Assembly (NCBI GenBank): GCA_015231375.1
Contig: JADGBT010000011.1
Location: 29,679 to 93,678, forward strand
Direction of reading: 5' to 3'
Length of the DNA stretch: 64,000 nt
DNA from: Magnetococcales bacterium
GTDB taxonomy: Bacteria; Pseudomonadota; Magnetococcia; Magnetococcales; Magnetaquicoccaceae
The translations under genes were made by a program, and so were the position numbers. Below, piece after piece: positions 9,514 through 18,320 of the stretch (position 1 is the stretch's first letter; every line of letters starts with the position of its first letter). The notes beneath the pieces are model-generated. The model was given only the letters and a program-made list of their open reading frames with translations. It was not told the DNA's origin and searched no databases.

Positions 9514-10779
9514 TCAAGATGCGCTCGGAGTCAAAAGGGCGCTGACCGCCTTTTGCAGACTTTCGGCCTGCAACGGGGTCAACTCCAGCGAGACCGGACG
9601 ATCCGGCAGGGTGACAATGGTGGCGTTCTTCTCCTGATAGACCCGCAACACACGGGCCTTGTCCCCCTGTCCCAGGGTGATGGTCACCAAAGGGGTGCCA
9701 TCGGTCTTGAGGGGAACCCCCCGATAGGCGTCTCGCGACAACATCTCCTCGATGCTGCCCCATTCGTCGCGGGGCCAACGGTCGGCTCTCTTTTCGGCGC
9801 TCGCGCTTTTGCCCTCGGACTCCAAACGCAGGGTATCGAAAGCGCTCTTGGACTCCACCGGTCGCATGGCCACCAGATCCATGGCGCTCTTGTCCAGCTC
9901 CTCGACCAGATATTTCGGCAACAGCATCCAGTCCGGCTCCCCCGCTCGCGAAGCCACCAACGTCTCCGCCACGCGCCAGATGGTGAAAGTCTCGTTGTCC
10001 CCCTTGGCCGGGGTCAACTCCACGCTCCAGGCCCCCTCCCCCTCGGGTCCGGTGGTCTGAAAAGCCGTACCCTGGGAACCGGTCAGGGCAAAAATCCAGG
10101 CGTTGATCCGATTGGCATCCGCCCGATCTTTCAGTGGAGCCTCCAGATGCCACGCCCCCTCCGGCTCCCGCGCCAGCCGGATCGACTCCCCGGACCGTTT
10201 CTTCAACACGATCCGGGTCAGATCCGTCGATTCGGTGCGCGCCAGCCGCTTGTCGCGCAGGTCGTTGACCGGTTGCATCACCTTGGCCAGATCGCTGTTG
10301 GCCATCAGCACCACCGGCCCCTTCTCTCCCAGACTCGCATAACGCTTCTGGGGATTGGCCGGGGTGGTGCTCCCGACCAGCAACACGGTGGAAGCCCCCT
10401 TGGCATCCTTCACCAGCAGCCGGGCCGCCGGAGCGGTCAGACCAAACGGGGTCGGATCGGTCACGCTATCGACCACCTTCTTTTCGTAGTTCCGGCCCAA
10501 CACCTCCAACAGCCCCTTGACCGCCTCGCCGTTGGTGCGCAGCGCTCCCGGAGCGGTGATGGCCCAGCGCTCCCCTTCCCGGGTCAAGGTGACGCTCTGG
10601 CCGGAGCCATCCCGGAACTCGACAGAGGTGGCCGCGTCGGCGCGCAGCGCGCCGACCGACCGGGAGAGCTTGTCCGCCTCGTCGCGAGCCGACTCGCGCG
10701 CGTCCAGAATCCACAGCCCGCCAGCCGCCGCCGCCATGACCACCGCCAGAATCAGATTGTTTCTCCATCCCTTGGACAT
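9514..10779 (-). CDS. DUF4340 domain protein of Gld-type ABC module
   Basis: A 421-residue protein with one N-terminal membrane anchor (residues about 8-25, LILAVVMAAAAGGLWIL) and a large extracytoplasmic region. The pattern with REGERWAITAPGALRTNGEAV is typical of DUF4340, whose members follow GldG-like proteins in ABC clusters. The biochemical role is not established. It is the last of four co-directional genes (ATPase 12956-13912, permease 12192-12959, GldG-like 10798-12162, this gene) with an 18-base gap from the GldG-like gene, so they are very probably co-transcribed. Confidence 0.85.
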   Translation of the reverse strand: MSKGWRNNLILAVVMAAAAGGLWILDARESARDEADKLSRSVGALRADAATSVEFRDGSGQSVTLTREGERWAITAPGALRTNGEAVKGLLEVLGRNYEKKVVDSVTDPTPFGLTAPAARLLVKDAKGASTVLLVGSTTPANPQKRYASLGEKGPVVLMANSDLAKVMQPVNDLRDKRLARTESTDLTRIVLKKRSGESIRLAREPEGAWHLEAPLKDRADANRINAWIFALTGSQGTAFQTTGPEGEGAWSVELTPAKGDNETFTIWRVAETLVASRAGEPDWMLLPKYLVEELDKSAMDLVAMRPVESKSAFDTLRLESEGKSASAEKRADRWPRDEWGSIEEMLSRDAYRGVPLKTDGTPLVTITLGQGDKARVLRVYQEKNATIVTLPDRPVSLELTPLQAESLQKAVSALLTPSAS

Positions 10780-10797
10780 GTGGCACTCCTCCCTTGA

Positions 10798-12162
10798 TTA
10801 ACGCCGCCGTCTTTTCAACCAGATGGTCGCGCCGATCCCCACCAGCAGCATCGGAATCAACACCACCAGCCCCCAGAAGAGCAACACCGCATCCGCGCCC
10901 GGCAGATTGAGTCCCGCGTCTTGCACCTCCTTGGGCTTGATGGCGATGAAGTTCTCATCCTCGGCCAGCCAGCGGGCCATGTTGAGAAACAGATCCGCGT
11001 TGCCCAACGCCCCCACATAGGCGTCGGCGAGGAAATTGGAGTTGGCGGTCACCACCAACCGCTGCTTGTCCGACTCCACCGCGACCCCGATCAGGATCGG
11101 TCCCTTGCGATCTTGTTCCGGATTGAACTCCACCTGACCGCTGGACAGCTCCCCGGTCTCCAGCCAACCCCGCGCCGCGCCTTCCAGCAGACGCACGCGC
11201 TGCGCCTTGCTGTCGGCGGGCGGGGTCTCCAGTTCGATCCCGCCGGTGTCCGGAAAGATGGTGGCCGCGCTCATTCCCTTGGTGATGGGGTGCTGGGCGG
11301 TATAACGGCTGATCAACGGCGTGGAGGCCGATCCCCCGATCATCTGCGCCGCCGGATCCAGGGTGACCCCTTTCAAAAAGGTGACGCCATGTTCCTTGAG
11401 CAGCGCCTCCAGTCCGGCGTCGCTCCCCGGTCCCTGCATGACCAGCAGACGGCCTCCGGCATCCAGCCAGGTTTTCAGCCGTTGCCGCTCGATGTCGAGC
11501 AAAGGCTTGCGGGGACCGGCCAGCACGATCACCGAGGTGTTCTCCGGCACCTTCTCCACTTCCGCCAGATTCAGCCCCTCCACCCCATAGCCTTCTCCCT
11601 TGAGCAAAGCCTTGGCCTGGGTATAGGCGAAACGATCCTTGCCCGCGCCCCCGTCCGGGGACTCATCCAGGGGGTGTTCGCCGTGACCGCTGACAAAGCG
11701 GATGGTCTTGGTACCACCCTTGGACAGACGGATCAAACCATTGGTGACCGCCTCTTCGCTGGCTTCGGTGATTTTTTCGGTCTTTTCGCCAACCCGCAGA
11801 ATCACGGTGCCATAGACCGCCACCTCGGCCTGACGGGCTGCGGCGGGATCCAGATCCGGATCCACATAGCGCAGGGTCATCGCGGGGTTGATCACCTGAT
11901 ATTTTTCCAGCAACTCCTGGATCTGCTGGCGGCGCTCGCCGCGCTCCTGGATATAGGCGGTCATGGTCAAACCCTCGGGGAATGCCTTGACCGCCTTGAC
12001 CGACTGTTCCGCCAGGGTGTGCCGACCCCCCTTGGTCCAGTCCCAGCGGAGTTGATAACGGTGGCTGGCGTAAGCCGCCAGGGCGAGCAGAATCGTCAGG
12101 ATCAGCCCCATGACGAAGTTCTGCGACCGGATGTTCAAACGGGTGGAACGGTCCATCTTCAT
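10798..12162 (-). CDS. GldG-like ABC transporter auxiliary protein
   Basis: A 454-residue membrane protein of the GldG / ABC-type uncharacterised transport family. It has an N-terminal membrane segment (residues about 17-35), the family opening with WDWTKGGRHTLAEQSVK, a large periplasmic part containing FVSGHGEHPLDE and VIVLAGPRKPLLD (the DUF4350/GATase-like fold), and a C-terminal membrane segment ending in KRRRR. The start at 12162 has AAGGA about 11 bases upstream; a longer in-frame opening overlaps the permease gene and is not family-like. It partners the permease and ATPase encoded upstream. The transported substrate is unknown. Confidence 0.88.
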   Translation of the reverse strand: MKMDRSTRLNIRSQNFVMGLILTILLALAAYASHRYQLRWDWTKGGRHTLAEQSVKAVKAFPEGLTMTAYIQERGERRQQIQELLEKYQVINPAMTLRYVDPDLDPAAARQAEVAVYGTVILRVGEKTEKITEASEEAVTNGLIRLSKGGTKTIRFVSGHGEHPLDESPDGGAGKDRFAYTQAKALLKGEGYGVEGLNLAEVEKVPENTSVIVLAGPRKPLLDIERQRLKTWLDAGGRLLVMQGPGSDAGLEALLKEHGVTFLKGVTLDPAAQMIGGSASTPLISRYTAQHPITKGMSAATIFPDTGGIELETPPADSKAQRVRLLEGAARGWLETGELSSGQVEFNPEQDRKGPILIGVAVESDKQRLVVTANSNFLADAYVGALGNADLFLNMARWLAEDENFIAIKPKEVQDAGLNLPGADAVLLFWGLVVLIPMLLVGIGATIWLKRRRR

Positions 12163-12191
12163 CGTCGTCTTTATCCTTGCAAAGTCGTCGC

Positions 12192-12959
12192 TTAACCTTG
12201 AACCCGATCGGCCATCAACCGCTGCCGGGCAAACAGCAGTCCGGCGGCGGACAGCAGCAGGAAATAACTCAGATCCGCGCTGCTGATCACGCCCGAAAGG
12301 AAGTTCTGGTAATGGTTCATGAGCGAGAAATAAGCGAGCATCTTGTCCACCGTCCCGCCACTGGCGTTCCCCATCCAGGAGAGGATCCACAGCATGAGCA
12401 GCACCCCGAAGGAGACCACCGCCGCCACATTGGGATGCTCCGTGGCGCTGGAAGCGGCCAGTCCCACGGCTCCGAAGGCCGCAGCGGTGAGAAACAGCCC
12501 CAGCAGTCCGGCCAGGAACTGCCCGGTATCCGGATTGCCATAGGCGTAAAGAGTCAGGGGAGGCAGGGCCAGCAGCCCGACGGCGATGCCCAAAAAGAGC
12601 AGCAGACCCAAATATTTGCCCAGGATGATGCCGGTGGGAGAGATGGGCGAGCAGGCCAGCGCGGGCCAGGTGCCCTGACGCTTCTCCTCGGCGATCAGAC
12701 GCATGGACAGCAACGGCATGAGCAGCAGCAGCAACACCGCCGCGTTGCCGAGCATGGGCGCGATGGTGCGTTCGGTCAAAGGCAGACCGCCCCGCATGCC
12801 ATAGGTCTGATACTCCAGCATCTGGATTTGATAACTGAGCACCCCGGCGTTGAACATGTAGGCGCAGATGGCGAACAGCACCGCCAACAGGGTCCAGGCC
12901 AACGGAGAATAAAACATGCCCCGCAATTCCCGCAGGGCGATGGTGACGATGGCTCTCAT
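12192..12959 (-). CDS. ABC-2 type permease (GldF-like)
   Basis: A 255-residue integral membrane protein with six predicted hydrophobic segments and the ABC-2 landmark SMRLIAEEKRQGTW (EEK-x-x-GT) after the second segment, typical of GldF and CcmB/Nod-type permeases. Its ATG overlaps the stop codon of the ATPase gene by 4 bases (ATGA), showing translational coupling. With the ATPase it forms the core of an ABC exporter. Confidence 0.9.
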   Translation of the reverse strand: MRAIVTIALRELRGMFYSPLAWTLLAVLFAICAYMFNAGVLSYQIQMLEYQTYGMRGGLPLTERTIAPMLGNAAVLLLLLMPLLSMRLIAEEKRQGTWPALACSPISPTGIILGKYLGLLLFLGIAVGLLALPPLTLYAYGNPDTGQFLAGLLGLFLTAAAFGAVGLAASSATEHPNVAAVVSFGVLLMLWILSWMGNASGGTVDKMLAYFSLMNHYQNFLSGVISSADLSYFLLLSAAGLLFARQRLMADRVQG

Positions 12960-13912
12960 GGGGACACCTCCGCGCCCTCCTCGGGGCGCTCCTCACGGGT
13001 GGTCAGTTGCAAGAAGATCTCCTCCAGGGAGCCTCCGGCCTGGGACAATTCGCGCAGATCCCATCCCGACGCAGCGGAAAGCCGCACCAGTTCCGGCACC
13101 GGATCGGCCTCCGGGGCCGCCGTGATCAACCAGCCCTCCTCACGGGGCGCGACACCGGCCACACCGGCGATCCGTCGCAGCAGGTCGGCGGCGGGGGGAT
13201 TCTTCCAGCGCAGGAAGTGAACGCTGTTGCCCTGAGCGCGATTTTCCAAGGCATCGAGGGTGTCGTCGGCCACGATGCGCCCCTGGTGGATCACCGCCAC
13301 CCGCTGACAGGTCATGCGCACCTCGGGCAGGATGTGGGTGGAAAGCAGCACCGAATGTTCCCCGCCCAACTCCCGGATCAAGGCGCGGATCTCGCGGATC
13401 TGGATGGGATCCAACCCCACGGTGGGTTCGTCGAGCACCACCACATCCGGCCCATGGACAATGGCCTGGGCGATGCCGGCGCGCTGCTTGTACCCCTTGG
13501 ACAGATTGCGCAACAGCCGGTCTCCCACCGCCGTCAGGCCGCAACGCTCCATGGCCCGGTCCACCGCAGCCCGGAGTTTCCGCCCCGGCACCCGGCGCAG
13601 GGTGGCCAGATAGGCCAGATACTCCCGCACGGTCATTTCCCCGTAGATGGGCGGATTCTCCGGCAAAAAACCGATGCGGGCGCGGGCTTCCACCGGATTT
13701 TCCAGCACATCCATACCGGCCACGGCCACGCTCCCCTCCGAAGGAGCCAGCAGACCGCTCAGGATGCGCATGGTGGTGGTCTTCCCGGCCCCGTTGGGTC
13801 CGAGAAAGCCCATCACCTCGCCGCGACGCACTTCCAGGTCGATGTGGTCCAGGGCCTTGACGCCGCCAAACAACCGGGTCACGCCGGACAGGTGGATCAT
13901 GGTTTCCGTCAT
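12956..13912 (-). CDS. ABC transporter ATP-binding protein (GldA-like)
   Basis: A 318-residue ATPase. Walker A is GPNGAGKT (residues 38-45), the signature is NLSKGYKQR (136-144), and Walker B is VVVLDEP (157-163) followed by the D-loop GLD. The C-terminal extension of about 90 residues is typical of ABC-2/GldA-type ATPases. I chose ATG 13912, where family homology begins and an AGGT lies upstream; the frame extends back to 14026 without family sequence. First gene of the four-gene Gld-type module. Confidence 0.93.
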   Translation of the reverse strand: MTETMIHLSGVTRLFGGVKALDHIDLEVRRGEVMGFLGPNGAGKTTTMRILSGLLAPSEGSVAVAGMDVLENPVEARARIGFLPENPPIYGEMTVREYLAYLATLRRVPGRKLRAAVDRAMERCGLTAVGDRLLRNLSKGYKQRAGIAQAIVHGPDVVVLDEPTVGLDPIQIREIRALIRELGGEHSVLLSTHILPEVRMTCQRVAVIHQGRIVADDTLDALENRAQGNSVHFLRWKNPPAADLLRRIAGVAGVAPREEGWLITAAPEADPVPELVRLSAASGWDLRELSQAGGSLEEIFLQLTTREERPEEGAEVSP

Positions 13913-14276
13913 TGCTGTTTTCTTTACCTCGTTCGTGGAACGGTTAAGAGGGTTCGAGAAGGGATCCAGAACCGAAGCCATGAGTGCATATAGGCACATC
14001 CTGGGCATTCGCAAGAGGGATGGCAAAAAATGTCTTTCCTTAAGCGGCTTGCATACAATCCAGGCTTGGATGCATAAAAAATGATCATCATGCCTATCAA
14101 TTAATCACAGCCGGACGACACCCCGGAAATCCATACCCAGCAAGCTGAATGATTTCAATTGCATGACACACTTTCTCCATCCTGGAACAAAGCTTGCGAA
14201 AAATGGCGCTATTCCTGGTGCATATGGAAATGACACGGCTCGCCATTCAACAAAAAAATCGAACGAAGGCAACATC
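13913..14276. other. Divergent intergenic region between Gld-type operon and amtB
   Basis: 364 bases, AT-richer than the neighbours, holding the candidate sigma-54 promoter listed separately. A perfect dyad ATCCA-GGCT-TGGAT at 14058-14071 lies about 112 bases upstream of the -24 element, the usual distance for an NtrC-type enhancer, although it does not match the NtrC consensus closely. Confidence 0.45.
14183..14197 (+). promoter_or_regulatory. Candidate sigma-54 promoter for amtB
   Basis: TGGAACAAAGCTTGC has GG and GC separated by exactly ten bases, the invariant spacing of a -24/-12 promoter, and differs from the consensus mainly in the TGGCAC half. It lies 80 bases upstream of the amtB start. 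Ammonium transporter genes are commonly under NtrC/sigma-54 control, which makes the match plausible. Confidence 0.55.
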
Positions 14277-15572
14277 ATGGTGTTCTCTTTCACACTCGCG
14301 GCATTGTTGACCCTGCCCACCCTCGGATGGGCGGACACCACACCCACCACCCTCAACGCGGCCAACACCGGCTGGCTGCTCACCGCCACCGCCCTGGTGC
14401 TGTTCATGACCCTGCCGGGTCTGGCCCTGTTTTATGGCGGACTGGTGCGCACCAAAAACGTGTTGTCGATCTTCATGCAGTGTTTCGCCATCACCTGTGT
14501 GGTCTCTTTATTGTGGCTTGTCTATGGCTACGCTTTGGCCTTCGGCGACGGAGGCGGATGGAACGCCTGGATCGGCGGACTGGACAAGAGCTTCCTGCGA
14601 GGCATCGCCACCGAAACCCTCAAGGGCGATGTCCCGGAAACGGTCTTTTCCATGTTCCAACTCACCTTCGCCATCATCACCCCGGCTTTGGTGGTGGGCG
14701 GCTTCGCGGAACGGATGCGCTTTTCGGCCATTTTGTGGTTCACGGTGCTGTGGCTCACCCTGGTCTATCTGCCCTTGTGCCACTGGGTGTGGGGCGGCGG
14801 ATGGCTGGCGGCCATGGGATTCATGGACTTTGCGGGTGGATCGGTGGTACATATCAACGCAGGCGTCGCCGCCCTGGTCGCCGCCCTGATGCTGGGCAAA
14901 CGACGCGGTTTTCCGACCAGCATGATGCCTCCCCACAACATGACCATGGTCTTCACCGGCGCGGCCATGCTGTGGGTGGGATGGTTCGGCTTCAACGCCG
15001 GCAGCGCCCTGGGCGCCAACGGCTCGGCGGGCATGACCATGATGGCCACCCACATGGGCGCCGCCGCCGGATCCGTCGCCTGGATGGTCGTGGAGTGGAT
15101 GCGCCACGGCAAAGCCAGCGTGCTGGGCATTGTCACCGGCATGGTGGCCGGTTTGGGAACCGTCACCCCCGCTTCGGGCTACATCGGCCCCATGGGGGGC
15201 ATGATCATCGGCGCCATCGCCGGCGTGGTGTGCTACTTCGCCACCCAACTGGTCAAACGCAAACTCCAGATCGATGACTCCCTGGATGTCTCGCCGGTCC
15301 ACGGCGTGGGCGGAATCCTGGGAACCCTCCTCACCGGCGTGTTCGCCTCCACCACGCTGGGGGGAGTCGGCTATCCCCCGGGGGTCACCATGGCCTCCCA
15401 GGTGTGGATCCAATGCGTCGGGGCCGTCGCCACCTTGCTCTGGAGCGGCGTGCTGACCGTGGTCATCCTCAAAGCGATCGATGTCGTCGTCGGTCTGCGG
15501 GTCTCGCGCGATGAAGAGACCGAAGGACTGGACTTGGTTCTGCACGACGAAAGAGGCTATAATCTGGATTGA
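14277..15572 (+). CDS. amtB: Ammonium transporter AmtB
   Basis: A 431-residue member of the Amt/Mep/Rh family. It has a signal peptide (cleavage probably after TLGWA), then about eleven membrane segments. FYGGLVRTKNVLS, the GWFGFNAGSALGANG region and the C-terminal SPVHGVGGILGTLLTGVFA motif with a pore histidine are diagnostic. It conducts ammonium across the inner membrane. Start 14277 follows GAAGG; a longer in-frame opening upstream lacks family sequence. glnA follows 84 bases later, so nitrogen uptake and assimilation are linked. No PII gene (glnK) lies next to it, unlike the common glnK-amtB arrangement. Confidence 0.96.
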   Translation: MVFSFTLAALLTLPTLGWADTTPTTLNAANTGWLLTATALVLFMTLPGLALFYGGLVRTKNVLSIFMQCFAITCVVSLLWLVYGYALAFGDGGGWNAWIGGLDKSFLRGIATETLKGDVPETVFSMFQLTFAIITPALVVGGFAERMRFSAILWFTVLWLTLVYLPLCHWVWGGGWLAAMGFMDFAGGSVVHINAGVAALVAALMLGKRRGFPTSMMPPHNMTMVFTGAAMLWVGWFGFNAGSALGANGSAGMTMMATHMGAAAGSVAWMVVEWMRHGKASVLGIVTGMVAGLGTVTPASGYIGPMGGMIIGAIAGVVCYFATQLVKRKLQIDDSLDVSPVHGVGGILGTLLTGVFASTTLGGVGYPPGVTMASQVWIQCVGAVATLLWSGVLTVVILKAIDVVVGLRVSRDEETEGLDLVLHDERGYNLD

Positions 15573-15656
15573 CGCCTCACAGGTTCGCTGGTCTTAACGT
15601 ATTCTTGAATCGGTTTCGTTACACATCCACCCCCCTTTTGAAAGGTCCAAACCGTT

Positions 15657-17078
15657 ATGTCAGATCAAGACGCGATTCGTAATGCCCTGGCCATGATCGA
15701 AACCCACGATGTCCGTTTCGTGGATTTCCGTTTCACCGATTTTCATGGCAAATGGCAACACATCTCCACCCCGGCCAAAATGGTCACCGAAGAAGTGTTC
15801 GAAAACGGCTTCGGCTTCGACGGCTCCTCCATCGCCGGCTGGTGCGAAATCAACCAGTCGGACATGGTCTACAAGCCGGATGCCGCCACCGCCGTGCTGG
15901 ATCCCTTCACCGATGTCCCCACCCTGATCCTGATCTGCGACGTGGTGGATCCCTTCACGGGCGAAGGCTACAGCCGTGACCCCCGCGCCGTGGCCAAACG
16001 GGCCGCCGCCTACCTCAAATACACCGGCATCGGCGACACCGCCTATCTGGGGCCCGAAGCCGAATTCTTCATCTTCGACTCCGTGCGCTACACCTCGCGT
16101 ATCAACAAGGTGTCGGTGGAAATCGACTCCATCGAAGGCGCCTGGAACACCGATACCGAATACGAAGAAGGCAACTCCGGCCATCGTCCTGGCATCAAGG
16201 GCGGTTATTTTCCGGTTCCCCCGGTGGACTCCTACCAGGACATGCGTTCCGAAATGTGCATGCTCATGGAAGAAATGGGTCTCACCATCGAGTTCCATCA
16301 CCATGAAGTAGCCACCGCCGGTCAGTGCGAAATCGACATGCGCTTCTCGGATCTGGTCTCCATGGGTGACAACATCCAGAAATACAAATATGTGGTCCAT
16401 AACGTGGCCCATCAGCAAGGCAAAACCGTCACCTTCATGCCCAAACCCATGAGCGGCGACAACGGTTCCGGCATGCATGTCCACATGTCCATCTGGAAAG
16501 ACGGCAAGCCCCTGTTCGCCGGCAACCAGTATGCCGACATGTCGGAAATGGCCCTGCACTTCATCGGCGGCATCAAGAAACACGCCCGCGCCCTGAACGC
16601 CTTCACCAATCCCTCCACCAACTCCTACAAGCGCCTGATCCCCGGCTTCGAGGCTCCGGTGCTGTTGGCCCACTCGGCCCGCAACCGTTCCGCCAGCATC
16701 CGCATCCCGGCGGCCACCAATCCCAAGGCCAAGCGTTGCGAAATCCGCTTCCCCGATCCTTCGGCCAACCCCTATCTGGCCTTCGCAGCCCTGCTGATGG
16801 CCGGTCTGGACGGCATCGAGAACAAGATCGATCCGGGCGCGCCCATGGACAAAAACCTCTATGACCTGCCGCCGGAAGAACTCAAGCACATCCCGACCGT
16901 CTGCGGCTCGCTGCGCGAAGCCCTCGACGCGCTGGACAAAAACCGCGACTTCCTCAAGAAAGGCGACGTGTTCAGCGACGACCTGATCGACGCCTGGATC
17001 AACCTCAAGATGCAGGATGTCTACAGAGTCGAGCATACCCCGCATCCGGTGGAATTCTCGATGTATTACAGCGTCTGA
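15657..17078 (+). CDS. glnA: Glutamine synthetase, type I
   Basis: A 473-residue GSI enzyme making glutamine from glutamate, ammonia and ATP in the cytoplasm. Visible landmarks are [12 protein letters not shown] near the N-terminus, the metal-binding EAEFFIF, the ammonia-side [12 protein letters not shown] region, the [14 protein letters not shown] stretch, and NRSASIRIP. Tyr402 in [10 protein letters not shown] is the adenylylation site, so activity is probably controlled by GlnE and PII encoded elsewhere. GAAAGG precedes the ATG. It lies directly downstream of amtB and ends in a strong terminator. Confidence 0.98.
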   Translation: MSDQDAIRNALAMIETHDVRFVDFRFTDFHGKWQHISTPAKMVTEEVFENGFGFDGSSIAGWCEINQSDMVYKPDAATAVLDPFTDVPTLILICDVVDPFTGEGYSRDPRAVAKRAAAYLKYTGIGDTAYLGPEAEFFIFDSVRYTSRINKVSVEIDSIEGAWNTDTEYEEGNSGHRPGIKGGYFPVPPVDSYQDMRSEMCMLMEEMGLTIEFHHHEVATAGQCEIDMRFSDLVSMGDNIQKYKYVVHNVAHQQGKTVTFMPKPMSGDNGSGMHVHMSIWKDGKPLFAGNQYADMSEMALHFIGGIKKHARALNAFTNPSTNSYKRLIPGFEAPVLLAHSARNRSASIRIPAATNPKAKRCEIRFPDPSANPYLAFAALLMAGLDGIENKIDPGAPMDKNLYDLPPEELKHIPTVCGSLREALDALDKNRDFLKKGDVFSDDLIDAWINLKMQDVYRVEHTPHPVEFSMYYSV

Positions 17079-17111
17079 CCCTTCTTTTTCAGGTCAAGCG
17101 CAGTGGTGTCG

Positions 17112-17140
17112 GGCCGCCCCCATGGGGGCGGCCTTTTTTT
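17112..17140 (+). terminator. Rho-independent terminator after glnA
   Basis: Perfect 10-bp stem GGCCGCCCCC / GGGGGCGGCC with a 2-base AT centre, followed directly by seven T residues, 33 bases after the glnA stop. Confidence 0.95.
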
Positions 17141-17168
17141 ATACTTCTTTAACAACGCATCACCATAC

Positions 17169-17197
17169 TGGATTATCCGGACCGCTTTGTGTAGAAT
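17169..17197 (+). promoter_or_regulatory. Candidate sigma-70 promoter of the V/A-ATPase operon
   Basis: A TAGAAT -10 element at 17192-17197 and a weak TGGATT -35 at 17169-17174 with a 17-base spacer, 66 bases upstream of the first ATPase gene and downstream of the glnA terminator. The -35 matches only partly. Confidence 0.4.
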
Positions 17198-17262
17198 GGC
17201 CGTGACGTGGAAACAATACGCACCCCAGCCAGAATCGCAAGTCACACTAAGGAGAAAAACCG

Positions 17263-17607
17263 ATGGGTGAGGCGCACAGGGAGGACGCATCCGGGGCGTG
17301 GCTGGAAACGGCCATGCATCAAGCCCTGGAGGCCGACCGGCAGGCCACCGAAACCGTGGCCGCAAGCCGCAGACAGGCCGAAGAGATCCTGTTGCAGGCC
17401 CGCCGCGTGGCGGCCGAAATCGAAACCCGCACGGACCGGCGTTTGACCTCCATCCAGAAAGGACAAGCCAAATCCTTGAAAAAACGTCTGGAAGCCCTCC
17501 AACGTCATCAACAGCGCGCCGCGCCGTTCGAAGGACACGCCCGCAACGCCGTCGATCCCCTCGGAGCGGCTCATCGGCTCGCGGCCCGTCTGACCGGAGC
17601 CGGATGA
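17263..17607 (+). CDS. V/A-type ATPase peripheral stalk subunit G/H
   Basis: A 114-residue, almost wholly helical, Ala/Gln/Glu/Arg-rich protein (EADRQATETVAASRRQAEEI), as expected for the G/H subunit that pairs with subunit E in the peripheral stator. AAGGAG lies upstream. It is the first gene of a nine-gene cluster (17263-25262), and its TGA overlaps the next ATG (ATGA). Sequence alone is generic coiled coil; the call rests mainly on position. Confidence 0.7.
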   Translation: MGEAHREDASGAWLETAMHQALEADRQATETVAASRRQAEEILLQARRVAAEIETRTDRRLTSIQKGQAKSLKKRLEALQRHQQRAAPFEGHARNAVDPLGAAHRLAARLTGAG

Positions 17608-18320
17608 GCCACCCCATGACCGCCTCTCCCCGGTTCGCAACCCTGCAAGCCCGACTGCAAGCCCGTCACGGTCAACGCCTGGACCCGGCCCAGTGGAACC
17701 GGCTGGCGGCCGTGACCACTCTGGAAGCATTTGTGGCCCGCGCCCGTGAAACCACTCTGGGGGGATGGCTGGAAGGGGTGGATCCGAACGGGGATGTACA
17801 CCATCTGGAAGAGATGATGCGGGAACTGTTCCTCAGACAAGTGGCCCTGGTAGCAGGATTGACCCCCCGGGAGTGGCAACCGGCGGTACGCTGGGTGGCG
17901 ACTCTGGCGGATCTGCCCACTGCCCGGCACCGACATTTCCAGGGGGCGGATCATCCCTGGATGGCGCGCCTGGAAGGACTGGAACATCTGGAAACACCCC
18001 CGATAGGACAGGACTCCCTGACCTGGTGGCTGGATCGCTGGCAAAAACTCTGGCCCAAGGATCCGGGGACGAAAACCGCCTTGACCGGACTGATCCGACT
18101 GGCCCACGCCACCCAGGAACGGATGGCCACACGGGGGGAAAACGAAACCTTCCTGAACGCGTGGTTCGAGCTGCGGGGCACTCTGGAGTTGCGTTTCCGG
18201 CGACACGCCATGGGGCCGGGGGCGTTGTTCATTCATCTTTGGCTGATGGCCATGGATCTGCACCGCCTGCGGGGCGAATTGTGCCGCCGACGGTTGTTCG
18301 CTGCGGAGAGCGGCCCATGA
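17604..18320 (+). CDS. Probable V/A-type ATPase subunit C (V0D/AC39-like)
   Basis: A 238-residue soluble, helical protein, rich in Trp and Arg, with no membrane segment. Its place between the stalk subunit and subunit I, and the absence of any other candidate, suggest subunit C, which links the central rotor to the membrane ring. It is shorter than the usual 320-360 residues and I cannot see a decisive motif. It overlaps both neighbours by 4 bases (ATGA), so it is translationally coupled within the operon. Confidence 0.55.
   Translation: MSHPMTASPRFATLQARLQARHGQRLDPAQWNRLAAVTTLEAFVARARETTLGGWLEGVDPNGDVHHLEEMMRELFLRQVALVAGLTPREWQPAVRWVATLADLPTARHRHFQGADHPWMARLEGLEHLETPPIGQDSLTWWLDRWQKLWPKDPGTKTALTGLIRLAHATQERMATRGENETFLNAWFELRGTLELRFRRHAMGPGALFIHLWLMAMDLHRLRGELCRRRLFAAESGP

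Noticed and set aside
14105..14407. Minus-strand frame across the amtB promoter and start
   Set aside because: It overlaps the amtB signal peptide region in antisense and has no family features.
15660..17045. Long minus-strand open frame opposite glnA
   Set aside because: Mirror frame of a highly conserved gene; low-complexity His/Gly/Val composition.
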